Source: JAXGMQ01 sp964613055 (GTDB lineage: Bacteria > Caldisericota > Caldisericia > JAAYUI01). From it: a DNA stretch of 7,196 nucleotides. The notes beneath the pieces are model-generated. The model made no database searches, was not told where the DNA came from, and saw only the letters and a list, made by a program, of their open reading frames with translations. Every line of letters begins with the position of its first letter. Within the stretch, counting starts at the first letter, position 1. The stretch spans positions 1-7,196 of the forward strand of contig CAZTGD010000052.1 in assembly GCA_964613055.1 (NCBI GenBank), read 5' to 3'. Below, in pieces: positions 1 to 5,731 of this stretch. The position numbers were made by a program, and so were the translations under genes.

Positions 1-1292
1 TTGCGACAAGCCTGTTTAGCGGAAAGGAGGTAAACACAGATTGCACGGTAAGCGCTAGTCAAGAATTGTATAATCCAGATGATATAAATGAGACAGGAGA
101 AGGATATGATGTTTGTTGCTTTTCAGTAACATTTGAAAACTCTTGTACTATGAGGGTGCAGAACAATGTCCACGGTCATGAATTTCTATATTCTATGGAA
201 GATAGTACTGGTAATGTAGATGTGTATTTATACAATATAGATTCAGATACTCATACTCGAATAACCAATAGTGACGCTTACGAAACAAGGGCCATACTAT
301 CAGAAGATTACATATTTTTTGTACATAAGGAAATTAATCCTCAAAATAATGCGATATATATGTATAATAGAAACACTTCAGCTGTAACACTGGTTGAGAA
401 TCTATCAACTGATTATGGTGTACCTAGAGTATTTACAAACGATTTATTCGTGTATGTCACATATGATATGGACATCGCAGACAAAAAACTAACGTCAAAA
501 TCCAGTTGCATAAAGACATATGATTCCGTAAGTCAAACAATAGAGACAATAGTTGAGGTGGATTGCCACATACATTCTTTAATTGAAGCAGATGGTGAAA
601 AGCTGGTTTGGGCAGATGGACGGAATGGAAATCTTGATATATTCATGTATGATTTAGATACAGGGATTGAGACAACCATCTGCGATGATCCAAATGAACA
701 AAGGTGGCCCTGTATTGCCGGAGACCTTGTGGTGTGGGAAGATCACAGGAACGACTACAACAATGATGATCCAGGGGCAACCCCCCCAATATATGATCAT
801 GATTATGGTGATATATATGGATATATAATATCAACAGGCACAGAAATAGGAATTGACACAACCACAGGTATGAGTTCATTTTCGCCAGCTTTATCCTATA
901 ACTCCTTGAACAATTGTCTAAGCTGTGTTCACCTGAACTGTGAGTGTGGTAGCACTTCTGCCCCGGGAACAATACAGCTAACCACATTTTCATTGCCTTT
1001 ACCCAGTCCTCCAACCATAAGGCCAATAACACCATGGTTATCCAAAAAAACAGACCCCCGCATTTCAGGCAACTGGGTTTTCTGGGGTGATGATATTAAC
1101 GCTGATGCCACATATCCAAGCAACAGTGATACTTTCTTCTACTCAATTTATGACGATGAGATAGCACATCTTGAATCAAGTGATGGTGGTTCAATACCCA
1201 TAAGAAACATCGGTGATCTTGTATTACTTGGTGCTTCTCATTCTGATTCTGATATTCTATATGGTGCAATTATTTCAAGGAGTGTTCAATGA
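1..1292 (+). CDS. Cys-containing TolB-like beta-propeller surface protein, 5' end cut off
   Basis: The reading frame is open from the first complete codon at position 3 to the TGA at 1290-1292, so the gene starts outside the window; the TTG at 66 has no suitably spaced ribosome site and is probably an ordinary leucine codon. At least five blade-like repeats are visible, with the archaeal TolB-like signature of a W, a DxRN turn and a YDLDTG-type strand, for example WADGRNGNLDIFMYDLDTG from 609 and VVWEDHRND from 729. It aligns by eye with the second propeller of the window (SCTMRVQNN with GQLVRTLASDN). That one has about 50 residues before this point, including a membrane anchor, so an anchor is expected just off the left edge. 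An insertion at about 909-1030 carries C-x2-C-x4-C-x-C and a proline-rich stretch. The stop overlaps the start of the first Cys-rich peptide by four bases. Role inferred: extracellular binding or scaffold protein for the peptide products. Confidence 0.8.
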   Translation, partial: ATSLFSGKEVNTDCTVSASQELYNPDDINETGEGYDVCCFSVTFENSCTMRVQNNVHGHEFLYSMEDSTGNVDVYLYNIDSDTHTRITNSDAYETRAILSEDYIFFVHKEINPQNNAIYMYNRNTSAVTLVENLSTDYGVPRVFTNDLFVYVTYDMDIADKKLTSKSSCIKTYDSVSQTIETIVEVDCHIHSLIEADGEKLVWADGRNGNLDIFMYDLDTGIETTICDDPNEQRWPCIAGDLVVWEDHRNDYNNDDPGATPPIYDHDYGDIYGYIISTGTEIGIDTTTGMSSFSPALSYNSLNNCLSCVHLNCECGSTSAPGTIQLTTFSLPLPSPPTIRPITPWLSKKTDPRISGNWVFWGDDINADATYPSNSDTFFYSIYDDEIAHLESSDGGSIPIRNIGDLVLLGASHSDSDILYGAIISRSVQ

Positions 1293-1630
1293 AGAATATG
1301 AAGCATTTGGAGGTTATGAATATGATAGTCACATTATCAGATTTCAAACTTCATAGGAGTTATGATGGTTGCAACGTTACCAAAGATTGTGCATGCGCTG
1401 TTCAATTAGGAATAAGCTGTGATGTTGACATTTGTGATACAGATGCATGTGAACATCCATCAGGTAAAGACAAGTGTTGGACATTGGATGAATGTTATGT
1501 TGATTACTCAGCATGCGAAATAACTGATAAATGCACATATGACTGTCCCTGTGGAACCGATGACACTGGTGGTAATGGAGAATGTGGTACAGATGATACT
1601 GGATCACAACCATGCCCACCTGTAGGATAA
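1289..1630 (+). CDS. Cysteine-rich putative RiPP precursor peptide 1
   Basis: This 113-residue protein has 14 cysteines and about 16 aspartates, no membrane segment and no recognisable enzyme domain. The first 27 residues lack cysteine and resemble a leader; the rest is a Cys/Asp-rich core. Two C-x3-D-x-C units (C63-C69 and C76-C82) also occur in the neighbouring peptide, and four cysteines in all have Asp at +4 (C63, C76, C88, C99). The tail holds a near-duplicate of CGTDDTG at residues 88 and 99. ATG at 1289 overlaps the propeller stop as ATGA and has AAGGAG six bases upstream. A second ribosome site at 1309-1314 would serve ATG 1316 or, with better spacing, ATG 1322, so the leader may be 9 or 11 residues shorter. 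Position before a SPASM maturase suggests a substrate for thioether or similar crosslinking. A plain disulfide-rich or metal-binding secreted protein is the alternative. Confidence 0.75.
   Translation: MKNMKHLEVMNMIVTLSDFKLHRSYDGCNVTKDCACAVQLGISCDVDICDTDACEHPSGKDKCWTLDECYVDYSACEITDKCTYDCPCGTDDTGGNGECGTDDTGSQPCPPVG
1309..1314 (+). promoter_or_regulatory. Internal ribosome binding site offering a later start for precursor 1
   Basis: GGAGGT lies inside the first codons of the peptide 1 frame. It is seven bases before the ATG at 1322 and one base before the ATG at 1316. The outer start at 1289 has its own AAGGAG at 1277-1282. Both starts are plausible and the sequence does not settle which is used. 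Confidence 0.4.
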
Positions 1631-1652
1631 ACAACAAAAAGGAGAAACGCTT

Positions 1653-2051
1653 ATGCACATGAAACCAATTAATATTTTTAGCACCCTAAGTAAATCCAAT
1701 GCTAATTTTTTATGTTTTGGATTTGATATTACTATTCCACCATGTACGAGTGCTGATAATTCTAGCTGTGCACCTGATTATGGGTGTGGTGTTGATTTAT
1801 GTAACTGTGATGGTTCGAAGGGACATTGTAGACAATCAGATATTTGTTATGAGAGAGATGCTAGTTCCGGTTTTGCTGGAGGTATATGCAGTATGATAGA
1901 TGAATGTTATAATTGCGATTGTATGCTTGGCGCGAAAAAGCCTGATTCTGAAGGTTGTGCAAATGATTTCTGTGTTGTAAGAGATCCAGATGCAAATCCA
2001 GGCTGTGGAGGTACGAATCCAGCGATAGCTGATGCTGAATGGATAAATTAG
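1653..2051 (+). CDS. Cysteine-rich putative RiPP precursor peptide 2
   Basis: This 132-residue protein has 15 cysteines and 14 aspartates. Seven cysteines are followed by Asp at +4 (C21, C31, C59, C65, C79, C85, C107), well above the one or two expected from its composition. C59-C65 and C79-C85 form C-x3-D-x-C units matching those of peptide 1, and the stretches ending DECY are nearly the same in both. The N-terminal 20 residues, rich in K, N, S and hydrophobics, look like a leader; no signal peptide or membrane helix is evident. The start ATG has a strong AAAAAGGAG (1636-1644) eight bases upstream, consistent with high expression. It lies 22 bases after peptide 1 and about 100 bases before the SPASM enzyme, with a hairpin between. 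Likely a substrate of that enzyme, by inference from context and from the CX3D rule of freyrasin-type ranthipeptides. Confidence 0.78.
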   Translation: MHMKPINIFSTLSKSNANFLCFGFDITIPPCTSADNSSCAPDYGCGVDLCNCDGSKGHCRQSDICYERDASSGFAGGICSMIDECYNCDCMLGAKKPDSEGCANDFCVVRDPDANPGCGGTNPAIADAEWIN

Positions 2052-2093
2052 ATCAATTGTATAGCTGATATAAGCGAATTAGTATAATAGAGT

Positions 2094-2127
2094 AGTGCTG
2101 GTCAAATCGGTAGATTTGATCAGCACT
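2094..2127 (+). promoter_or_regulatory. Strong 15-bp hairpin between precursor 2 and the maturase gene
   Basis: The arms 2094-2108 and 2113-2127 pair over 15 bp with a single G-T wobble and a four-base loop GGTA. No T-run follows, so it is not a standard bacterial terminator. It could protect the 3' end of the precursor mRNA, lower read-through into the enzyme gene, or mark an RNA processing site. A TATA-like sequence at about 2069-2073 lies some 25 bases before the hairpin. If used as an archaeal promoter it would start a transcript at the hairpin, but this is weak evidence. Confidence 0.6.
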
Positions 2128-2143
2128 TAATGGTAATTCGAAC

Positions 2144-2147
2144 GGAG
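2144..2147 (+). promoter_or_regulatory. Ribosome binding site deciding the start of maturase 1
   Basis: GGAG lies six bases before the ATG at 2154. The in-frame ATG at 2130 follows the hairpin's right arm directly, with no purine-rich site in front of it. The later start is therefore preferred, removing eight residues. Confidence 0.55.
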
Positions 2148-2153
2148 CAACAT

Positions 2154-3656
2154 ATGTCTGAAACTAATACTTCTTTGAGTGATAAGTTTTTCTTAGGTCA
2201 ATACCACACAATCCCCAACAAACCAAAACCAATTGTGCTTGGTGTGCTGTCCAGACTCATCTTCATGTGTGATGACCTGGCGCTTGACTTCTTCGAATAT
2301 GTGGATGGCAAGAGTGAAACAACCCGCCAGCAGTTGATGGACACACTGAGAGGCAAGCACGGAGAGAAACAGGTGAAAGAGCTGATAGAGGAACTCACCT
2401 ATTGCGGTCTCCTCTACACTGAGGACAAACAGCCCAAAGAACCTAATTACTCCAGATTCAAGCATGGTCAACCTGAGCACTTTCACCCCAGAAACCTCGC
2501 CCTCCACATATCCCATAAGTGTAACCTGGGTTGCATCTACTGCTATGGAGGCGATGGAGACTATGGACTGGACAAGTCAATCATGAGCCTGGATAACACC
2601 AAGAGGATATGTGACTGGCACATAGCCGGACTCAAGGAATCGGGTATCAAGAAGGGAAACATAACATTCTTTGGGGGAGAGCCCCTAGTAAACTGGAGGA
2701 TAATTGAACCAGTTACAGAGTACATTAAAGAGCAGACAAAGGATACAGACATAAAGGTCACCTATGGCATGACAACCAATGGAACGCTCATCACAGAAGA
2801 GATTGCACAGATACTGAAGCGAGTTGGCATCCATCCAATGATAAGCATAGACGGAGGTAGAGAGAAACAGAACAGGCAGAGACCATTCAAGGGAGGCAGA
2901 CCATCCTTTGATGCGGTGATGAAGGGTGTGGGCACATTGATGAATGTCTATGGCAAGAGGTTCAGTGCCAGGGCAACCTACATCGACCTCGACCTGCTGG
3001 AAACTGCAAAGGAACTCTATGGGCTCGGATTCAGAAACGTCTATCAAAGCTTCTGCTCTGGTGAATTCGGGGAAGACCTGTTTACTGATGAAGGACTTGA
3101 GAGACAGATAGCTGAACACGAAAGACTGTACGAATATTACCTGGACAACCTCCTGAAAAACAATGACGAAACAAATAACGGTGATGTTAGATTCCCTGTA
3201 GGTAAAACTCTGATGCAGAATCTCTCTGACCTTGCTAAGAGAAGAATAAGACCCTGGGTGTGCGGAGCTGGCAGATCGTATGTGGGTGTATCGCCCGAAG
3301 GGAATATATACATGTGTCACAGATTTGTTGGTGATGAACAGTATTATATGGGAAATGCAATAACTGGTGAAATAAAAGAAGAGCTGTATCAGAGAGTCCT
3401 TAATGAATCAAATATCCGCAGTGGTCCATGCGAGGATTGCTGGGCGAGGATGTTCTGCTCGGGTCACTGTTTCCACCACAATCTGATTGCCAGCAAGACA
3501 AACGACGCCTTTGAACAGGATGAAAACCTGTGTCGACTCACGAGAGCACTCACTGAGATTTCCATTAGGGTATACTATAAGTTGTATAACACAGATCCAG
3601 AACTATTGAAAAGAGTATTGGGCATACAGACACCCGTTGAACATGAAAAGGAGTAA
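2154..3656 (+). CDS. Radical SAM/SPASM peptide maturase 1 with RRE-like N-terminus
   Basis: From the ATG at 2154 this is a 500-residue enzyme. Residues about 30-95 (rich in L, E and K, ending ELIEELTYCGLLY) look like a PqqD-type RiPP recognition element, the wing-helix module that grips precursor leaders. The radical SAM core follows with CNLGCIYC (C123, C127, C130) binding the 4Fe-4S/SAM cluster and GGEP at 174-177. The C-terminal SPASM domain is complete: C370, C388, then C426-x2-C429-x5-C435-x3-C439, and C460, enough for two auxiliary 4Fe-4S clusters. It should generate a 5'-deoxyadenosyl radical and crosslink or otherwise modify residues of the Cys-rich peptides just upstream. The layout recalls QhpD-type and other thioether-forming SPASM enzymes, but the exact reaction cannot be read from sequence. 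The gene is visibly richer in G+C than its neighbours. It acts in the cytoplasm. Confidence 0.92.
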   Translation: MSETNTSLSDKFFLGQYHTIPNKPKPIVLGVLSRLIFMCDDLALDFFEYVDGKSETTRQQLMDTLRGKHGEKQVKELIEELTYCGLLYTEDKQPKEPNYSRFKHGQPEHFHPRNLALHISHKCNLGCIYCYGGDGDYGLDKSIMSLDNTKRICDWHIAGLKESGIKKGNITFFGGEPLVNWRIIEPVTEYIKEQTKDTDIKVTYGMTTNGTLITEEIAQILKRVGIHPMISIDGGREKQNRQRPFKGGRPSFDAVMKGVGTLMNVYGKRFSARATYIDLDLLETAKELYGLGFRNVYQSFCSGEFGEDLFTDEGLERQIAEHERLYEYYLDNLLKNNDETNNGDVRFPVGKTLMQNLSDLAKRRIRPWVCGAGRSYVGVSPEGNIYMCHRFVGDEQYYMGNAITGEIKEELYQRVLNESNIRSGPCEDCWARMFCSGHCFHHNLIASKTNDAFEQDENLCRLTRALTEISIRVYYKLYNTDPELLKRVLGIQTPVEHEKE

Positions 3657-3711
3657 TTATTAAAGGTTTTTGGATTGTTCTTGTTGTTTAAATGGTCTTG
3701 GGCGAGGGGCA

Positions 3712-3861
3712 ATGAGACACCACAGATCACGCATACTGAACTTCTTCTTTACCAGCACCATCATCATACTCATAGCAATTATCATCATCCTTATTGTGTG
3801 GATGATGTTTTTAGGCGGAAGTGAGTGGATATCTTACTGGATATCACAAATCCTTAAATAA
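3712..3861 (+). CDS. Small single-span membrane protein
   Basis: This 49-residue protein has a basic start (MRHHRSR), one long very hydrophobic helix at residues 9-34 rich in isoleucine, and an amphipathic Trp-containing tail (SEWISYWISQILK). The predicted topology is N-in with a short outer tail. I do not recognise a family. The frame can be opened earlier at TTG 3670, adding 14 residues with three cysteines, but AAAGG sits too close to that codon; ATG 3712 has GAGGGG just upstream, itself closely spaced. It lies 55 bases after maturase 1 and before the second module. It could belong to either module as an export helper, immunity-like protein or membrane tether for the peptide. No sequence evidence selects among these. 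Confidence 0.55.
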   Translation: MRHHRSRILNFFFTSTIIILIAIIIILIVWMMFLGGSEWISYWISQILK

Positions 3862-3882
3862 TGTTAACCATCACCGCTTGAC

Positions 3883-3902
3883 AGCACCCCCCCCCCAGTG
3901 CT
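3883..3902 (+). repeat. Run of ten C flanked by short inverted arms
   Basis: Ten consecutive C (3887-3896) sit between AGCAC (3883-3887) and GTGCT (3898-3902), which are reverse complements. The tract is in the non-coding spacer between the modules, about 100 bases before the start of propeller 2. Such runs slip readily during replication and also during sequencing, so its length is uncertain. A role in expression is only a possibility. Confidence 0.6.
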
Positions 3903-3916
3903 AATATCCAGCCAGT

Positions 3917-3940
3917 TTGAACGATCTGGGGGTCGTTCAA
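3917..3940 (+). repeat. Inverted repeat upstream of the propeller 2 gene
   Basis: TTGAACGA (3917-3924) and TCGTTCAA (3933-3940) are perfect reverse complements around an eight-base G-rich loop, which may add a T-G and a C-G pair. It lies 57 bases before the start at 3998. It could be a protein-binding site or a 5'-leader hairpin controlling the second module. Confidence 0.45.
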
Positions 3941-3981
3941 CCACGAGGAGTGCCACAAACACGGGAGATCACCCAGGTCAG

Positions 3982-3988
3982 AAAGGAG
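3982..3988 (+). promoter_or_regulatory. Ribosome binding site deciding the start of propeller 2
   Basis: AAAGGAG lies nine bases before ATG 3998. The frame is open further upstream to a TTG at 3917, but only the 3998 start gives a protein beginning with basic residues and then a membrane anchor. ATG 3989 directly touches the site and is too close. Confidence 0.65.
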
Positions 3989-3997
3989 ATGTGTGAC

Positions 3998-5224
3998 ATG
4001 AAGAGGCATAAATTAGTGTTAACGATCATTTTGATATCAGTAGTATTTGTTATTCTTGGTTTCAGCACCTATTATCTGATAATCGGTCACACTACCAGGA
4101 TGGTAGGGGATGTTACGGTTCATGAAATATCTGTTCCGGGGGGCCAGCTTGTCAGAACACTAGCTTCAGATAATTCCCACAAAGGTGTTGCGTTTTCCTT
4201 AGAATCTGAAAACGGATATAGGGCGTATATCTTTGATATGGTGACTGAAGAGTATTCGGCAATCACTGGCAGTAATATGCAGATGTCAAACTCATTTACC
4301 ATATGTGATGATTATGTATTCTGGCATGAGGATAACGATCTAGGTGGTATCGATGTTAAGTGTTATGATCATGATACAGAAGAGACTACTATTATTTCAA
4401 TGCCTCCAGATTGGGGAAGGACCGACCACTTTGGTGTTCTTTCAGTTGCTCCAATGCATGACTTGGTTATTTGTAACAGTAAAGAGGAAGAAACCAATGG
4501 TTATGGTGATTTCGACATAGTAGCGTTTGATATCAGTCCACCAAATTTCGGAGAACGGATTGATATCTGCACGGCTTCTGGTGATCAGTTCTCACCAAGG
4601 GTGTCAGGAAATATCGTTTGCTGGAAAGGCCGTAGAAACGCAGGAACATCTGGTACTGACATCTATGCTTATGATCTGAGTACATCAGAGGAAATAGCTG
4701 TATGTACGGATGCTGGAGACCAAATTGATCCAGTCTGTAACAGTCGGTATGTTGCGTATATTGGTGAGAATGATACTAATCTATATCTGTATGATATCGA
4801 AACAGAACAAACAACGACTGTTCACTCTGGTGAGGTAGGGCAAATTAAAATGTCTACAGGTAGTTCACCATCCGATTCTCTTATCATTTGGGGGGAATAT
4901 CATACAAATGAAAATGGCACATTCCATACAATCTATTATAAATCCTGTGATAATTTGTCTGCTGATCCAATCTGTGTAATAGATGAATCAACTGTGAATG
5001 ATACGATGTACTTAGCTAATAATTCAAATGGGAATCATATTGCTTGGTTTAACACAACAGATGGGAAGGCATTTGTATATAAAGTCTCTGATCAAAGTGT
5101 GACGATGGTTGACGATGGAGAATTTATATCTGGTATGATGATGGACGATGAGTACCTGGTTTGGTGTCGAATTTATTCTGATCCTGACAAAAACTGGGAA
5201 CCCTGTGCCGCAGAGTTGCCCTAG
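3998..5224 (+). CDS. Membrane-anchored TolB-like beta-propeller protein
   Basis: This 408-residue protein starts MKRHK and then has an uncleaved-looking hydrophobic anchor at residues 6-29, followed by an outward-facing domain. About six blade repeats can be seen, for example DDYVFWHEDND (near 4310), GNIVCWKGRRN followed by DIYAYDLSTSEE (4607-4693), and SRYVAYIGEND with LYLYDIETEQ (4742-4810). The W/DxRN/YDLxT signature is that of the TolB-like propellers common on archaeal surfaces. The domain has about 11 cysteines, many next to blade-strand ends (ICDD, VCTDAGD, PVCNS). It is the counterpart of the propeller at the left edge and precedes a Cys-rich peptide 49 bases downstream in the same gene order. 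Propellers of this kind bind proteins or sugars and have no catalytic residues I can point to. A role in binding or presenting the modified peptide is inferred from the repeated order. Confidence 0.88.
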   Translation: MKRHKLVLTIILISVVFVILGFSTYYLIIGHTTRMVGDVTVHEISVPGGQLVRTLASDNSHKGVAFSLESENGYRAYIFDMVTEEYSAITGSNMQMSNSFTICDDYVFWHEDNDLGGIDVKCYDHDTEETTIISMPPDWGRTDHFGVLSVAPMHDLVICNSKEEETNGYGDFDIVAFDISPPNFGERIDICTASGDQFSPRVSGNIVCWKGRRNAGTSGTDIYAYDLSTSEEIAVCTDAGDQIDPVCNSRYVAYIGENDTNLYLYDIETEQTTTVHSGEVGQIKMSTGSSPSDSLIIWGEYHTNENGTFHTIYYKSCDNLSADPICVIDESTVNDTMYLANNSNGNHIAWFNTTDGKAFVYKVSDQSVTMVDDGEFISGMMMDDEYLVWCRIYSDPDKNWEPCAAELP

Positions 5225-5273
5225 TGATTATCATGAAGAGAACGTTAGTCATAAATAAAGGAGAATTGACAAT

Positions 5274-5630
5274 ATGAAAAAAATTGACTTTAGAGTTCTT
5301 ATGTTGCCATATTTCAGTGTCTCGGTTGGTGGAAACGCAGATGGTAATGAGACTCTTTGCACTTTATTTTTCACCCCACCAATAACCGATCCTTCACCGA
5401 TATATCCACCACCACCGATTACTTGTAGTGATCCTGGATCAGGATGCAATGCTTTTGATGTTGAAACAGCTGGTGGTGATATTGGTTGCCATGAGGATGC
5501 TGGCGTATGTGATCAAATCAATAGTGTATGTGAAGACAGACATGTTGATGGTAGCGGCAACTGCGAAAGCAATCATGTTTGTGCACCCGATTCGACGAGT
5601 GTGTGGATTGGTGGTTCCTGCAGTTGCTAG
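5274..5630 (+). CDS. Cysteine-rich putative RiPP precursor peptide 3
   Basis: This 118-residue protein has ten cysteines, nine of them from residue 51 onward, and ends SCSC. The first 28 residues lack cysteine and include a basic start (MKKIDFR), a hydrophobic patch and a Gly-Gly at 19-20 that could mark leader cleavage. A proline-rich segment (35-48, with PPPP) separates this from the core. The core spacing C72-x6-C79-x6-C86-x10-C97-x5-C103 matches the scaffold of peptides 1 and 2, so the three look related although identity is low. Only C58 has Asp at +4; C72 and C103 have Asp at +3. The ATG has AAAGGAG (5257-5263) ten bases upstream. It is the likely substrate of the SPASM enzyme encoded about 100 bases downstream. 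A secreted disulfide-rich protein is the alternative. Confidence 0.75.
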   Translation: MKKIDFRVLMLPYFSVSVGGNADGNETLCTLFFTPPITDPSPIYPPPPITCSDPGSGCNAFDVETAGGDIGCHEDAGVCDQINSVCEDRHVDGSGNCESNHVCAPDSTSVWIGGSCSC

Positions 5631-5648
5631 AAGTTTCATGGAATTACT

Positions 5649-5701
5649 AATTTTTTTAAGCAATAGTCGATTGTCTTTGGATTGACGTTTGTTTGCTTTT
5701 C
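5649..5701 (+). terminator. T-rich stretch after precursor 3, possible archaeal terminator or attenuator
   Basis: Seven T at 5651-5657 follow the peptide 3 stop by about 20 bases, and a second T-rich run lies at about 5686-5701. Archaeal RNA polymerase can terminate at T-runs without a hairpin. Partial termination here would give more precursor than maturase mRNA. Activity is unproven. Confidence 0.35.
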
Positions 5702-5722
5702 TAGTCAACAAGTCTGAGATTT

Positions 5723-5726
5723 GGAG
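5723..5726 (+). promoter_or_regulatory. Ribosome binding site deciding the start of maturase 2
   Basis: GGAG lies five bases before ATG 5732. The in-frame GTG at 5726 overlaps the site itself, so the ATG two codons later is preferred. Confidence 0.5.
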
Positions 5727-5731
5727 TGTGC

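Noticed and set aside
24..68. AAGGAGGT at 24-31 with TTG starts at 41 or 66 as the true start of the first propeller
   Set aside because: TTG 41 is in another frame and stops after five codons; TTG 66 is 34 bases from the site. The frame is open to the left edge and a membrane anchor is expected upstream, so the site is probably just codons for G-K-E-V.
1289..2051. Peptides 1 and 2 as ferredoxins, rubredoxins or metallothioneins
   Set aside because: There is no CxxCxxCxxxCP ferredoxin motif or paired CxxC rubredoxin motif, and the length and Asp content do not suit metallothionein. The SPASM neighbours favour a modified peptide.
2193..3320. Long minus-strand frames opposite maturase 1, up to 211 residues
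   Set aside because: They lie wholly inside a gene with complete radical SAM and SPASM motifs, have no ribosome sites that I can see, and resemble no family.
5428..5711. Alternative frames on both strands over precursor 3
   Set aside because: They overlap the Cys-rich frame, which has a strong ribosome site and the shared cysteine scaffold; these shadows have neither.
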